A stretch of DNA of 36,854 nucleotides from CALZBJ01 sp945619025 (GTDB lineage Bacteria; Pseudomonadota; Gammaproteobacteria; Cardiobacteriales; Wohlfahrtiimonadaceae), in assembly GCA_945619025.1 (NCBI GenBank), contig CALZBJ010000020.1, positions 1 through 36,854 on the forward strand, written 5' to 3'. Shown here in pieces: positions 18,169-27,742 of the stretch. The notes beneath the pieces were generated by a model, which saw only the letters and a program-made list of their open reading frames with translations, was not told the DNA's origin and did not search any database. Within the stretch, counting starts at the first letter, position 1. The number at the start of each line of letters is the position of its first letter. Both the position numbers and the translations under genes were made by a program.

Positions 18169-19493
18169 TGGCCGATTTATTTGATGCGTTAATCGAAGAG
18201 ACGACGCTTAAATTTACTCCGCTTGCGGATTTAGCGCGCCCGAAAACCTTAGCGGAAGTGGTAGGGCAGGAGCATCTTCTCTCTCCTGGGAAACCGCTCT
18301 TTGAAGCGATTGCGTCCGGAGAGCCTCATTCGATGATTTTTTGGGGCCCGCCGGGAGTGGGGAAAACGACGCTCGCCAATTTAATTGCCGCAGAATTTGA
18401 TTGTGAATTTATCTCGCTGTCGGCGGTTTTCTCTGGGGTGAAAGAGATTCGCACGGCGATGGTGGAGGCGGAGAATAATCGCCTGCAGGGGCGGCAAACC
18501 CTTCTCTTTATTGATGAGATTCACCGGTTTAATAAATCCCAGCAGGATGCGCTCCTTCCCTATATTGAATCGGGTCTGGTGATTTTTGTGGGAGCGACGA
18601 CGGAAAACCCCTCCTTTGAGGTTAATCAGGCGCTTCTATCTCGCACCTTTGTCTATGTGTTAAATCCCCTAACGGACACCGCGCTTGAAACGATGGTACT
18701 GCGCGCAAAAGAGCGTTATTACCCCGATTACACCCTCGATCCCGAAGCGTTAAAACTCATTATTAATTTTGCTGCAGGCGATGGACGGCGTTCGCTCAAT
18801 TTAATGCAGCAACTTCTCACCATTGCCGGCGGGCACGATGATAAGCGGGTGACCGAAGCGATGGCAAAAGAGACCTTGTCCCTTCAGCCAAAAGCCTTTG
18901 ATAAACAGGGCGATTATTTTTACGATCAGATTTCGGCACTGCATAAATCGATTCGTGGTTCCCATCCCGATGCGGCGCTCTATTGGTTTTCCATGATGAT
19001 GGAGAGCGGGGCCGACCCCCTCTATTTAGCGCGGCGTATTTTAATGATCGCGTGGGAGGATGTTGGGCTTGCCGACCCGAGAGGGACGCAAATTGCGCTC
19101 TCAGCGTATGAAACCTATGAGCGGCTAGGAAGCCCCGAGGGAGAGCTTGCCCTTGCGCAGGCGGTGCTCTATCTTGCCTCTGCGGCGAAATCCAATGCAG
19201 GGTATATGGCTCATAACTTAGCGCGCAGTTTTGTTAAAAATGATCAAACCCGTCCGGTGCCGCTTCATCTGCGCAATGCGCCGACAAAACTTCTCAAAGA
19301 ACTCGGTCACGGGCGGGAATATCGTTATGCACATAATGAGCCGAATGCCTACGCCGCCGGAGAGACCTATTTTCCTGAAGGAATGGAGGAACCGATATGG
19401 TATCGCCCTAATCCCCGCGGGCTTGAAAAACAGATCGGCGAGAAACTTAAATTTCTCAAAGAGCTTGATCGTAAGGCGCGAGGCGAGTCTTAG
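18168..19493 (+). CDS. rarA: Replication-associated recombination protein RarA (MgsA)
   Basis: A 441-residue AAA+ ATPase acting at stalled replication forks, related to clamp-loader subunits. Walker A GPPGVGKTT (60-68), Walker B LLFIDEIHRF (about 112-121) and sensor segment VGATTENPSFEV are present. The C-terminal half has the MgsA/WRNIP1 tetramerisation domain (HKSIRGSHPDAALYWFSMMM). Length is close to E. coli RarA (447). It is translationally coupled to lolA. serS, which often follows in Enterobacteria, is absent here, and a terminator comes next. Confidence 0.95.
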   Translation: MADLFDALIEETTLKFTPLADLARPKTLAEVVGQEHLLSPGKPLFEAIASGEPHSMIFWGPPGVGKTTLANLIAAEFDCEFISLSAVFSGVKEIRTAMVEAENNRLQGRQTLLFIDEIHRFNKSQQDALLPYIESGLVIFVGATTENPSFEVNQALLSRTFVYVLNPLTDTALETMVLRAKERYYPDYTLDPEALKLIINFAAGDGRRSLNLMQQLLTIAGGHDDKRVTEAMAKETLSLQPKAFDKQGDYFYDQISALHKSIRGSHPDAALYWFSMMMESGADPLYLARRILMIAWEDVGLADPRGTQIALSAYETYERLGSPEGELALAQAVLYLASAAKSNAGYMAHNLARSFVKNDQTRPVPLHLRNAPTKLLKELGHGREYRYAHNEPNAYAAGETYFPEGMEEPIWYRPNPRGLEKQIGEKLKFLKELDRKARGES

Positions 19494-19542
19494 CCGTCTG
19501 GCGCTTGGCTCATGAATAGCCGATCCATGAAGATCGCGCAAT

Positions 19543-19576
19543 AAAAAAGCTGACTCAATTGAATCAGCTTTTTTTG
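19543..19576. terminator. Bidirectional terminator between rarA and gltX
   Basis: AAAAAAGCTGA and TCAGCTTTTTTT pair around a short centre. The C-A mismatch on the plus strand becomes a U-G pair on the minus strand, so it is stronger for gltX. Confidence 0.88.
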
Positions 19577-19636
19577 TCTAAAGACGTTAATGATTATGCA
19601 ATGATTAAGCGCTTGAAACTCAAACGACTGGAAAAA

Positions 19637-21055
19637 CTATTCCGCTTTTTCGGCAATCATGCTAAGCGCTTTATTAAGGCGCTCAAGCGTACGCTCTTTA
19701 CCCACTAAAAAGAGGGTTTCGTCTAAGTTTGGCGAACTAGTACGACCAACAATCGCAGTGCGGAGCGGCATACCGACTTTACCCATACCCACTTCAAGCG
19801 TTTCGGTCACGCCGTGAACCGCTTTGTCGAGGTTTTCATGGGTCCACTCGTCGATCGCTGAGAGCACACGCACGAGCTCTTCGAGCACCGGTTGTGATTT
19901 TTCAGTGAGCTGTTTATTGACTGCTTTCTCATCATAATCGAGTTCATCATTGAAGAGATAGAGAAGCATATCGGCAAGCTCAACGAGCGTATGGGCGCGT
20001 TTTACATGCGATTCAACCGCCGCTTTCAATAGCTCCATATCGATCATTTTGACGCCACGTTTTTGTAAAAATGGCACTAAAAGCGTCGCGAGTTTTTCCG
20101 CAGGCGTTTCGATCATGTAATGTTGATTGAGCCAGAGGAGTTTCGAGGTGTTAAACGCACTCGCTGACTTACTCACATTTTTAAGATCAAACAGTTTCAC
20201 CATCTCATCGCGGCTAAAGATCTCTTGGTCACCATGTGCCCAGCCAAGACGAACGAGGTAGTTAATCACCGCATCGGGTAAAAAACCTTGCTCGTAATAT
20301 TCCATCACGCCGACCGCGCCATGACGTTTTGAGAGTTTTTGACCATCGTCGCCTAAGATCATCGCCACATGCGCAAATTGGGGAACCGGCGCACCGAGGG
20401 CTTTGAAGATGTTGATTTGGCGAGGGGTGTTATTGATATGGTCATCGCCACGAATAATGTGGGTAATTTCCATATCCATATCATCAACCACAACGCAGAA
20501 GTTGTAGGTAGGCGATCCATCTGAGCGCGCAATGATAAGATCATCGAGTTCGCTATTGTTAATAGAGATGGTGCCGTGAACGAGGTCATTAAACGCGGTG
20601 ACCCCTATTTGTGGGCTTTTAAAACGCACCACAGGATTCACGCCTTCAGGCGCTTCCGGTAAAGTTTTACCCGGCTCTGGGCGCCACATACCGTTATAGC
20701 GAGGTTTCTCTTTTTTCGCTTCGGCATCTTTACGCATTTTTTCGAGCTCGTCTTGCGTGCAGTAGCAGTAGTAGGCATGGCCTTCGTCCACTAATTTGGC
20801 AATAAGATCTTTATAACGATCAAAGCGTTTTGTCTGATAATAGGGCCCCTCATCGTACTCAAGACCTAACCACTCAAGGCTCTCCATGATCGCCTCAACC
20901 GCTTCAGGTGTTGAACGCTCAAGGTCGGTATCTTCAATACGAAGAACGGTTTTCCCGCCATTATGATGAGCAAAAAGATGTGAAAAGAGCGCAGTCCGTG
21001 CGCCGCCAATATGTAGATAACCCGTTGGCGAAGGGGCAAAACGTGTTTTAATCAT
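19637..21055 (-). CDS. gltX: Glutamyl-tRNA synthetase
   Basis: A 472-residue class I aminoacyl-tRNA synthetase that charges tRNA-Glu. The N-terminus has the HIGH-type motif PSPTGYLHIGGARTALF (about 9-25) and the KMSKS-type motif KLSKRHG (240-246). The CYCYC-type cysteine cluster near 96-100 resembles the zinc site of the E. coli enzyme (471 aa), though not all ligands are evident. The C-terminal anticodon-binding helices occupy about 330-472. The ATG at 21055 follows only a weak ribosome binding site. Likely last gene of the leftward run ypjD-tatC-lemA-gltX. Confidence 0.97.
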   Translation of the reverse strand: MIKTRFAPSPTGYLHIGGARTALFSHLFAHHNGGKTVLRIEDTDLERSTPEAVEAIMESLEWLGLEYDEGPYYQTKRFDRYKDLIAKLVDEGHAYYCYCTQDELEKMRKDAEAKKEKPRYNGMWRPEPGKTLPEAPEGVNPVVRFKSPQIGVTAFNDLVHGTISINNSELDDLIIARSDGSPTYNFCVVVDDMDMEITHIIRGDDHINNTPRQINIFKALGAPVPQFAHVAMILGDDGQKLSKRHGAVGVMEYYEQGFLPDAVINYLVRLGWAHGDQEIFSRDEMVKLFDLKNVSKSASAFNTSKLLWLNQHYMIETPAEKLATLLVPFLQKRGVKMIDMELLKAAVESHVKRAHTLVELADMLLYLFNDELDYDEKAVNKQLTEKSQPVLEELVRVLSAIDEWTHENLDKAVHGVTETLEVGMGKVGMPLRTAIVGRTSSPNLDETLFLVGKERTLERLNKALSMIAEKAE

Positions 21056-21125
21056 AAATTCAAATCAATTATTAGTTTCATAGATCAGCGCAACAGAAAG
21101 GGCACTGAAGGTGAATGGGGATTTC

Positions 21126-21740
21126 CTAAAACTCGACTTTGGGAACTTCGCGCTTGTGTTCTTCCATCGGAAGCCAGGCGGCAAATTGATAGCCAAAGAG
21201 GCCTGAAAAGATATTGTTAGGAAAGATCTGACGATAGGTATTATACTCCTCTATCGTGAAATTGTAATGTTTGCGTAGGGTCGCGATCTGATTTTCAGTG
21301 TTGGCAAGCTCTAAGGTCAATTCTGCCATGCGCGCATCGGCTTTTAGATCAGGGTAAGCTTCGACCACCGCCATAAGGCGACCGAGCGCCCCGCTTAACG
21401 CCCCTTCCGCTTTAGACATTAATCCCATTAAATCGGTATTTCCAAGATCGTTTTTAACCGCGTTTAACTGTTTTGACGCTTGATTTCGCGCTTCGGTGAC
21501 TTCCACAAAAACGCCCTTTTCATGATCGAGGTAGCCTTTGGTTGCGGCAACTAAATTGGGGATCAGATCAAAACGGCGAGTGAGTTCAGTCTCTAAATTC
21601 GAAAAAGCCGTTTTATAGATATTGGTCAAACGCACTAAATTGTTGCGCACCGTAATCGCAAAAGACGCGACTAAGAGCACAAGTGCCAGTGGAATAATCC
21701 AGCTTAAGTTGTTGATGATGATTGATAAAATCGTCTCCAT
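21126..21740 (-). CDS. lemA: LemA family protein
   Basis: A 204-residue membrane-anchored protein of unknown biochemical role. One N-terminal membrane segment (about 8-30) is followed by long helices. NLETELTRRFDLIPNLVAAT (about 48-67) is the LemA hallmark, and the C-terminal half has FTIEEYNTYRQIFPNNIFSG. AAGGGA lies about six bases before the ATG. It is 61 bases after tatC and 70 before gltX. In many bacteria LemA is paired with TPM-domain or M48 peptidase genes; none is adjacent here. Confidence 0.93.
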   Translation of the reverse strand: METILSIIINNLSWIIPLALVLLVASFAITVRNNLVRLTNIYKTAFSNLETELTRRFDLIPNLVAATKGYLDHEKGVFVEVTEARNQASKQLNAVKNDLGNTDLMGLMSKAEGALSGALGRLMAVVEAYPDLKADARMAELTLELANTENQIATLRKHYNFTIEEYNTYRQIFPNNIFSGLFGYQFAAWLPMEEHKREVPKVEF

Positions 21741-21800
21741 AAGAATCCCTTAACTCAATGAAATACTCAATAAAAATCTATTTTCTCAGTATACAGGGAT

Positions 21801-22547
21801 TTACTCTGATTGTATCTTTTTTTGGCGACGTTTCTCGATAGGGCGGGCAAAGAAGAGGCCTGCTTCAAAGAGGAGAAGGACCGAGACCGCAAAGAGAATT
21901 TGAGAAAAAACATCGGGCGGGGTTACGATCGCGCCAACAACAAACGCACCGATAATAATGTGGGGGCGTTTTTTACGAATGGTTTCGGTTTTCATTACCC
22001 CAAGGGAGACAAGAACAATCACCACCACCGGCGTTTCAAAGGCGACGCCAAAGAAGAAGACAAGACGCAGGACAAGCGACAGATAACGGCTGATATCGGT
22101 GGTCATCTGCACGTTTTCAGGGGTATAACCTGCTAAAAACTTAAACATGAGCGGCATCACCGCGTAGTACGCAAAGAGCATTCCAAGGTAAAAGAGTAAA
22201 ATGCTCGAGACTAAAATCGGGTGAACAATATCTTTTTCTGTCTTATAGAGCCCCGGTGCGATAAAGCTCCAGAGCTGGTAGATGACCCACGGAATTGAGA
22301 TAAAAAAGGCGAGCCACATCACCAGCATAATTGGCACTAAAAACGGCGTAATCACATCGATCGCCACCATTTTTGAGCCTTCCGGAAGGGCCGCGATTAA
22401 CGGCATCGATACAAAATTATAGATCTCCCGCGAGAAGGGAACCATAATTAAAAAGAGAATTAAAACCCCTGCGCCCGCTTTTAATAGGCGATCACGCAGT
22501 TCGATAAAATGCTGAACAAAGGGTTGTTGATCTTGGGTGTCACTCAT
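21801..22547 (-). CDS. tatC: Sec-independent protein translocase TatC
   Basis: A 248-residue polytopic membrane protein, the twin-arginine signal-peptide receptor of the Tat export system. The cytoplasmic N-terminus FVQHFIELRDRLLKAG matches the conserved HLxELRxRL motif. PFL and SFIAPGLYKTEK (about 90-101) in the first periplasmic loop region and FFGVAFETPVVVIVL later are typical. Six membrane segments are predicted. Length matches E. coli TatC (258). Unusually, no tatA or tatB is next to it. The neighbours are ypjD 20 bases upstream and lemA downstream. Confidence 0.95.
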   Translation of the reverse strand: MSDTQDQQPFVQHFIELRDRLLKAGAGVLILFLIMVPFSREIYNFVSMPLIAALPEGSKMVAIDVITPFLVPIMLVMWLAFFISIPWVIYQLWSFIAPGLYKTEKDIVHPILVSSILLFYLGMLFAYYAVMPLMFKFLAGYTPENVQMTTDISRYLSLVLRLVFFFGVAFETPVVVIVLVSLGVMKTETIRKKRPHIIIGAFVVGAIVTPPDVFSQILFAVSVLLLFEAGLFFARPIEKRRQKKIQSE

Positions 22548-22567
22548 GCCGATAAGCTCTTTTTAAA

Positions 22568-23353
22568 TTAAACGTAATTGAAGATCACTTCTTGAATCAC
22601 GCGGGTGACGGTGATGCCAAGGAGGAGCACAAACGAGGATAGTATCACAAATTTCGCCGCTCTTTTACCGCGAATGCCGTAGACATATCGGCTCACTAAA
22701 ATCGTGCCGTAGAGCACCCACGCCGTCGACGCTAAAATCGTTTTATGAATGACCGCTTTATCAAACCAGGTGTCATAAAAGAAGAGACTTGTGAGGAGGC
22801 TTAAGGTTAAAAATCCAAAGCCAATGGTCACCAATTGAAAGAGCCAACGCTCCATTCTGAGCATCGGCGGTAATTTTTTAATGAGCGAGAGCGAGTGGCT
22901 TTTAAGCGAGCGATCTCGAAGATACACCAGCACCGCTTGAATCGCCGCAAGGAGTAAAATGGCGTAGGCAATAATTGAGATGAGGATATGAATCCCGAGC
23001 ATCGGATTTTGCGTATTGACGGAAAATTTCGAATCGGTGAGCGACAGAAAGATCGTCACAATGGCAAACAGGATCAAAATAAGCGCTGTGTTAACATGAC
23101 GTTTAATCAGCGGCATTGAAATGATCAGCATAATCAGGGAGGTGAGCGATAACGCCTTCATCGCGCCGATATTAACGAGCGAACTGCCGAAGATCTGGGT
23201 GCTTAGCAGATAGGCGTGTCCCCCCATTGCCAGTAGCATCAGCCCAATCGCAATGTTGAAACACGATCGGTTATTCTCCATTTTTAGATAGGTTACAAGA
23301 CAGCCACTTGAGCTGAGATAGAGAAGGATAATAAGTGTGATTAGAATCATCAT
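22568..23353 (-). CDS. ypjD: YpjD-like CcsA-family membrane protein
   Basis: A 261-residue inner-membrane protein with about eight hydrophobic segments, of the CcsA/HemX-like cytochrome c assembly family. Conserved histidines fit potential haem ligands: one in MLGIHILISIIAYAIL and one in DKAVIHKTILASTAWVLYG. It sits divergent to ffh, as ypjD does in E. coli. Family members in cytochrome maturation handle haem; the job of the YpjD branch is not established. The start ATGATG has no clear ribosome binding site, and either ATG could be used. Confidence 0.85.
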   Translation of the reverse strand: MMILITLIILLYLSSSGCLVTYLKMENNRSCFNIAIGLMLLAMGGHAYLLSTQIFGSSLVNIGAMKALSLTSLIMLIISMPLIKRHVNTALILILFAIVTIFLSLTDSKFSVNTQNPMLGIHILISIIAYAILLLAAIQAVLVYLRDRSLKSHSLSLIKKLPPMLRMERWLFQLVTIGFGFLTLSLLTSLFFYDTWFDKAVIHKTILASTAWVLYGTILVSRYVYGIRGKRAAKFVILSSFVLLLGITVTRVIQEVIFNYV

Positions 23354-23477
23354 AGGTCGCTACTTCGTGTCGCTATTTATATATAGAACTTTAAAGGGAA
23401 TTGCTTTTAAAGTAAACTATAGGGGAAATTTTAAGAGTTAATTATAACAATTTTACAATCTTTTCGTAGGATAGTGC

Positions 23478-24842
23478 ATGTTTGAAAATTTAAGTGGCCG
23501 TCTGCGTCAGACGGTTAAATCATTACGCGGTCAAGCGCGTTTGAGTGAAGAGAATATTAAAGACGCGCTTCGTGAAGTGCGCATGGCGCTTTTAGAGGCT
23601 GACGTTGCGCTTCCCGTGGTGCGTGAATTTATTGCACAGGTGCGCGAGCGTGCGATCGGTAAAGAGGTGTCGGAGAGTTTAAATCCCGGCCAGGTCTTGA
23701 TCAAAGTCGTTCATGAAGAGCTCGTGAAGATTATGGGAGAAGAGAATGAATCCCTCAATCTACGCACTCAGCCGCCTGCAATTATCTTAATGGCCGGTCT
23801 CCAAGGGGCAGGTAAAACCACGAGCGTCGGTAAACTTGCAAAATTCTTAAAAGAGAAAGAGAAAAAGTCGGTTGCCGTTGTGAGTGCGGACGTCTATCGT
23901 CCTGCGGCGATTGAGCAGCTGAAAACCGTTGCAGGTCAAGTGGGCGCGGAATTTATTCCCTCCACCACCGATGAAAAGCCTGAAAATATCGCAGCGAAAG
24001 CGAAAGATGCGGCGAAAAAGGGCGGCTTTGATGTTTTAATTGTCGATACCGCCGGTCGTTTGCACATTGATGAAGCGCTGATGGATGAGATTAAAAAAGT
24101 CCACGCGGTGCTCGATCCGATCGAAACGCTCTTTGTTGTTGACAGTATGACGGGGCAAGATGCGGCCAATACTGCAAAAGCCTTTAATGATGCGCTGCCA
24201 TTAACCGGGGTGATCTTAACGAAGATCGACGGGGATGCGCGCGGCGGTGCGGCGTTATCGATTCGTCACATCACCCAAAAGCCGATTAAATTCCTAGGGG
24301 TCGGTGAAAAAACTGATGCGCTTGAACCGTTCCACCCAGATCGTTTAGCATCGCGTATCTTAGATATGGGCGACGTATTATCGCTTGTAGAAGAGATTGA
24401 AGCGAAGGTCGATAAAGAGCAAGCGGAGCGCCTCACTCAGAAATTTAAGAAAGGGGAGCGCCTCGATCTTGATGACTTTAAAGCGCAGATGGAGCAGATG
24501 CTCGGCATGGGGGGAATCAACACCTTCCTCGATAAACTTCCCGGCATGGGCGATATCTCTGAGCAGGTGAAAGGTAAAGTCGATGACAACATCTTCCGCC
24601 GTAAAATTGCGATCATCAATTCGATGACTAAAGCCGAGCGTCGCGATTATAAACTCCTACGCGGGCCACGCCGTATGCGAATTGCGAAAGGGGCGGGCGT
24701 TAACATTCAGGATGTGCATCGCTTGATTAAAGAGTATGAGCAGATGCAACGCATGATGAAGCAGCTTAAATCCGGCGGTGTCGGTAAATTGATGCGCTCT
24801 GTGAAAGGCTTAATGCCCGGCAAAGGCGGTCGTCGCCGTTAA
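23478..24842 (+). CDS. ffh: Signal recognition particle protein Ffh
   Basis: A 454-residue GTPase that binds 4.5S RNA and hydrophobic signal sequences and targets membrane proteins to FtsY/SecYEG. The N domain (1-90) is followed by the G domain with GLQGAGKTT (107-115), DTAGRL and TKIDGDARGG. The methionine-rich M domain has the finger loop around MGGINTFLDKLPGMG and the RNA-binding RGPRRMRIAKGAG. Length equals E. coli Ffh (453). It is followed by a terminator. Confidence 0.97.
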   Translation: MFENLSGRLRQTVKSLRGQARLSEENIKDALREVRMALLEADVALPVVREFIAQVRERAIGKEVSESLNPGQVLIKVVHEELVKIMGEENESLNLRTQPPAIILMAGLQGAGKTTSVGKLAKFLKEKEKKSVAVVSADVYRPAAIEQLKTVAGQVGAEFIPSTTDEKPENIAAKAKDAAKKGGFDVLIVDTAGRLHIDEALMDEIKKVHAVLDPIETLFVVDSMTGQDAANTAKAFNDALPLTGVILTKIDGDARGGAALSIRHITQKPIKFLGVGEKTDALEPFHPDRLASRILDMGDVLSLVEEIEAKVDKEQAERLTQKFKKGERLDLDDFKAQMEQMLGMGGINTFLDKLPGMGDISEQVKGKVDDNIFRRKIAIINSMTKAERRDYKLLRGPRRMRIAKGAGVNIQDVHRLIKEYEQMQRMMKQLKSGGVGKLMRSVKGLMPGKGGRRR

Positions 24843-24876
24843 GGGCGCGATTCCGGATTAATCGTACATATCAAAT

Positions 24877-24914
24877 AAAAGGGTGAAAGGAGTTAATTCG
24901 GTCACCCTTTTTTG
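24877..24914 (+). terminator. Terminator after ffh
   Basis: AAAAGGGTGA (24877-24886) pairs with TCACCCTTTT (24902-24911) and is followed by further Ts. Confidence 0.9.
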
Positions 24915-24935
24915 TTTTCAATCAAGTGAGGATCT

Positions 24936-25937
24936 ATGTTAGAACAGAGAAATCAACAGACCGAAGGGCGTGACCCTTCCACCGAACGCTTATGGCAAAT
25001 AATGGAGAAAACCTTAAACGAGGCCACCGTTGAACAGCGTCGCCGTCGCCGTTGGGGCATCTTTTTTAAAGGATTAACCTTTCTCTATCTGCTCTTTATT
25101 TTGGGCGCCGTTTTTCAGATGATGTCGGATAAAAATAACCCCTATCGATTTGATGAAAATGGCGAGCTTCTCGATGCCTATACGGCCGTGATTCAGTTAA
25201 ATGGTGTGATCGCCGCGGACTCTGATGCAAGTGGCGACCGTCTGATTACCGCACTCCGCAGGGCTTATAAAGACCCGAAAGCGAAGGGGATTATTCTGCG
25301 CATCAATTCAGGCGGGGGGTCACCGGTGCAAAGTGGGTATGTCTATGATGAGATCAATCGTCTCCGCACACTCTATCCTACGAAAAAGCTCTATTCGGTG
25401 ATTATGGAGATTGGGGCATCGGGGGCCTATTATATTGCGTCGGCGACCGATGAGATCTACGCCGATAAAGCGAGCCTTGTGGGGTCGATCGGCGTGACGG
25501 GCGCGTCATTTGGCTTTGTGGATACGATGGATAAACTGGGCGTTGAGCGTCGTCTTTATACCTCAGGTGAGCATAAAGCGTTCCTCGATCCATTTATGCC
25601 GATGCGCGATGATGAGACCGAATTTTGGAAAGAGGTACTCGGCGGCGTGCATGAGCAATTTATCGACGTGGTGAAAAAAGGCCGCGGCGATCGTTTGGAT
25701 GTGGAAGGCAATCCCGATCTCTTTTCAGGCCTTATCTGGAATGGTGAGCAAGCGCTTGAGATGGGCTTGATCGATGGATTGGGTTCGGCGGGCTATGTAG
25801 CGCGCGAGATTATTGGAGCGCCCCATTTAGTTGATTTTACTGTGGAAGAGGATGGCTTTAGCAAAGTGTTAAAACGCTTAGGCGCAAGTGCTGGGGCAGA
25901 GATTCGCTCAAAATTGACCGAATTTAATTGGCAATAA
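24936..25937 (+). CDS. sppA: S49-family signal-peptide peptidase (SppA, short form)
   Basis: A 333-residue membrane-anchored serine protease that degrades cleaved signal peptides. An arginine-rich cytoplasmic N-terminus (RRRRR at 35-39) is followed by one membrane segment (about 43-63). The catalytic fold includes RINSGGGSPVQSG (about 122-134), nucleophile Ser162 in MEIGASGAYYIAS, and Lys214 in SGEHKAFLDPF. The 52-residue spacing fits the Ser-Lys dyad of the short SppA type (B. subtilis S147/K199). It is half the size of E. coli SppA, which contains a tandem duplication. GTGAGGA precedes the ATG. It stands alone between two terminators. Confidence 0.92.
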   Translation: MLEQRNQQTEGRDPSTERLWQIMEKTLNEATVEQRRRRRWGIFFKGLTFLYLLFILGAVFQMMSDKNNPYRFDENGELLDAYTAVIQLNGVIAADSDASGDRLITALRRAYKDPKAKGIILRINSGGGSPVQSGYVYDEINRLRTLYPTKKLYSVIMEIGASGAYYIASATDEIYADKASLVGSIGVTGASFGFVDTMDKLGVERRLYTSGEHKAFLDPFMPMRDDETEFWKEVLGGVHEQFIDVVKKGRGDRLDVEGNPDLFSGLIWNGEQALEMGLIDGLGSAGYVAREIIGAPHLVDFTVEEDGFSKVLKRLGASAGAEIRSKLTEFNWQ

Positions 25938-25986
25938 GCATTGGTAATAAGTCCCGGTCATAAACACAGCCAATAATAAAAAGTAA

Positions 25987-26022
25987 TAAAAAAGCCACGC
26001 TAGAAAGGTCGTGGCTTTTTTT
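25987..26022. terminator. Bidirectional terminator
   Basis: AAAGCCACG (25991-25999) pairs with CGTGGCTTT (26010-26018), with an A run on the left and a T run on the right. It serves the convergent sppA and symporter genes. Confidence 0.92.
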
Positions 26023-26064
26023 ATGAGAGTTTTTTATGAGAAGAATTTGTGAAAACTCTCTAAC

Positions 26065-27501
26065 CTATTTCTTGTTCTCTTTCTTTTCCTCAACGGGAGT
26101 AAAGCGAGTTCGATTATCAAGCGCTTTCCGGGTGTAACGAATCACAATCGGAGAGAGTAGGAGAAGCGCCGCTAAGTTCGGCAGCACCATAAATCCATTA
26201 AAGACGTCGGTCAATTGCCACACGAGCTCCACTTTAAACATCGATGCAAAGAAGACGCCAATCACCGCAAGCAGCTGAAACACGTAGAGTGCAATCGGGG
26301 AATTAAAGAGGTAGCGCACGTTCGTTTCTGCATAATAATACCAACCGATAATGGTGGAAAAGGCGAAGAAGAAGAGGGCGACCGCAATAAAGATCCCGCC
26401 GATATTGCCAAAAATAAGCTCGTAAGCTTTTTGGGTGACCGCGCTTCCGGTGCCTTGATAGAAGGATAAGAATGAAGGATCGGTGAGGGCTAAACCGCTT
26501 TCGACCCAGCCGCGAATCCCTGAACTAATGATGACAAGGCCGGTTAAGGTGACAATCACCGCCACCATAAAGACGCCCATCATCGCCACAAAACCTTGCT
26601 CTTCTGGTTTCACGTTTTTTGCTGCAGCGTGCGCGTGAGGCGTTGATCCCATTCCCGCTTCGTTTGAAAAGAGACCGCGAGCAATCCCAAGACGCATCGC
26701 TTCTTGAATGGCAATCCCAACGCCGCCCCCGAGAACCGCTTGAGGATTAAACGCCGCGATAAAGATCGCTTTAAAGGCCGGGAGAATATATTCAAAGTTA
26801 AAGGCGAGCGTAATCAGTGCACCTACAAGATAGAAAACCGCCATGCTTGGGACGATTTTTTCAGTAAAGTTCGCAATGGCGCTAATGCCGCCCATCACCA
26901 CAAGTCCCATAATGATCGATACCACAAGGCCCGATACCCACGTTGGAATGTGGAGCGAGGTTTCAAAGGCGGTGGCAATGGAGTTTGATTGCACCATATT
27001 GCCCATTAATCCGAGCGCGAGAATGATTAAAATCGCAAAGGCGACCGCAAGCCATTTTAGCCCGAGTCCCTTTTCGATATAGTACGCCGGCCCGCCGACA
27101 ACTTGACCGTTGGCGTCGGTGGTTTTAAATTTTTGTGCCAAAATCGCTTCAGCGTAGATGGTGGCCATCCCGAAAAAAGAGGAGATCCACATCCAAAAAA
27201 TCGCCCCCGGGCCCCCTGTCATAATGGCCGTTGCGGGGCCAACAAGATTTCCCGTGCCGATCTGTCCTGCTACTGCCGTGGTTACCGCTTGAAACGAGCT
27301 CATGCCCGATTTGTCAGCCTTGTCGCCCTTAAAAGTGATCTGCCCAAAGAGTGATTTTGCTGCTTTCTTAAAGTGCCTTACTTGCAAAAATCCTAAGCGG
27401 AATGTGTAATAAATCCCTGTACCGCAGAGAAGATAGATGAGGAGATAATCCCATAAAATGGTATGAATCACTCCAAGAAAACTTTCGAGTCCGGACAACA
27501 T
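26065..27501 (-). CDS. Alanine or glycine:sodium symporter (AGCS family)
   Basis: A 478-residue inner-membrane carrier with about eleven hydrophobic segments. Signatures: GQIGTGNLVGPATAIMTGGPG (first 20 residues shown are GQIGTGNLVGPATAIMTGGP, about 76-95), GGPAYYIEKGLG, and GLFSNEAGMGSTPHAHAAAK with conserved asparagine and glutamate. AAGG lies about nine bases before the ATG. The gene is divergent from dadA, a D-amino-acid dehydrogenase. The shared promoter region and matching substrates suggest the two take up and oxidise alanine. The substrate is inferred from family and context. Confidence 0.93.
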   Translation of the reverse strand: MLSGLESFLGVIHTILWDYLLIYLLCGTGIYYTFRLGFLQVRHFKKAAKSLFGQITFKGDKADKSGMSSFQAVTTAVAGQIGTGNLVGPATAIMTGGPGAIFWMWISSFFGMATIYAEAILAQKFKTTDANGQVVGGPAYYIEKGLGLKWLAVAFAILIILALGLMGNMVQSNSIATAFETSLHIPTWVSGLVVSIIMGLVVMGGISAIANFTEKIVPSMAVFYLVGALITLAFNFEYILPAFKAIFIAAFNPQAVLGGGVGIAIQEAMRLGIARGLFSNEAGMGSTPHAHAAAKNVKPEEQGFVAMMGVFMVAVIVTLTGLVIISSGIRGWVESGLALTDPSFLSFYQGTGSAVTQKAYELIFGNIGGIFIAVALFFFAFSTIIGWYYYAETNVRYLFNSPIALYVFQLLAVIGVFFASMFKVELVWQLTDVFNGFMVLPNLAALLLLSPIVIRYTRKALDNRTRFTPVEEKKENKK

Positions 27502-27639
27502 CAGAGCTAACCTTAAAATTGGATATAGTAGAAAGAAAAATGGCGCTAAGCCCGCATGGACTGCGCATTTATAAAGTTGATATGGGTTAATGCATTGAGG
27601 ATATTTTCGCCTCGCGTCTTACACTTATTCACTGTTCTG

Positions 27640-27648
27640 TGGTATAAA
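27640..27648 (+). promoter_or_regulatory. Possible extended -10 promoter of dadA
   Basis: TGGTATAAA is an extended -10 element, about 95 bases before the chosen dadA start, without a convincing -35. This is a moderate match only. Confidence 0.35.
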
Positions 27649-27742
27649 TCAGAGATTGAGTAAGACTTTTTGCAAGAAAGTGATTTTATCACAGATGGGC
27701 ATGAAGTTTAATCTTTTATATAACAACAAAAAGGGGATATGC

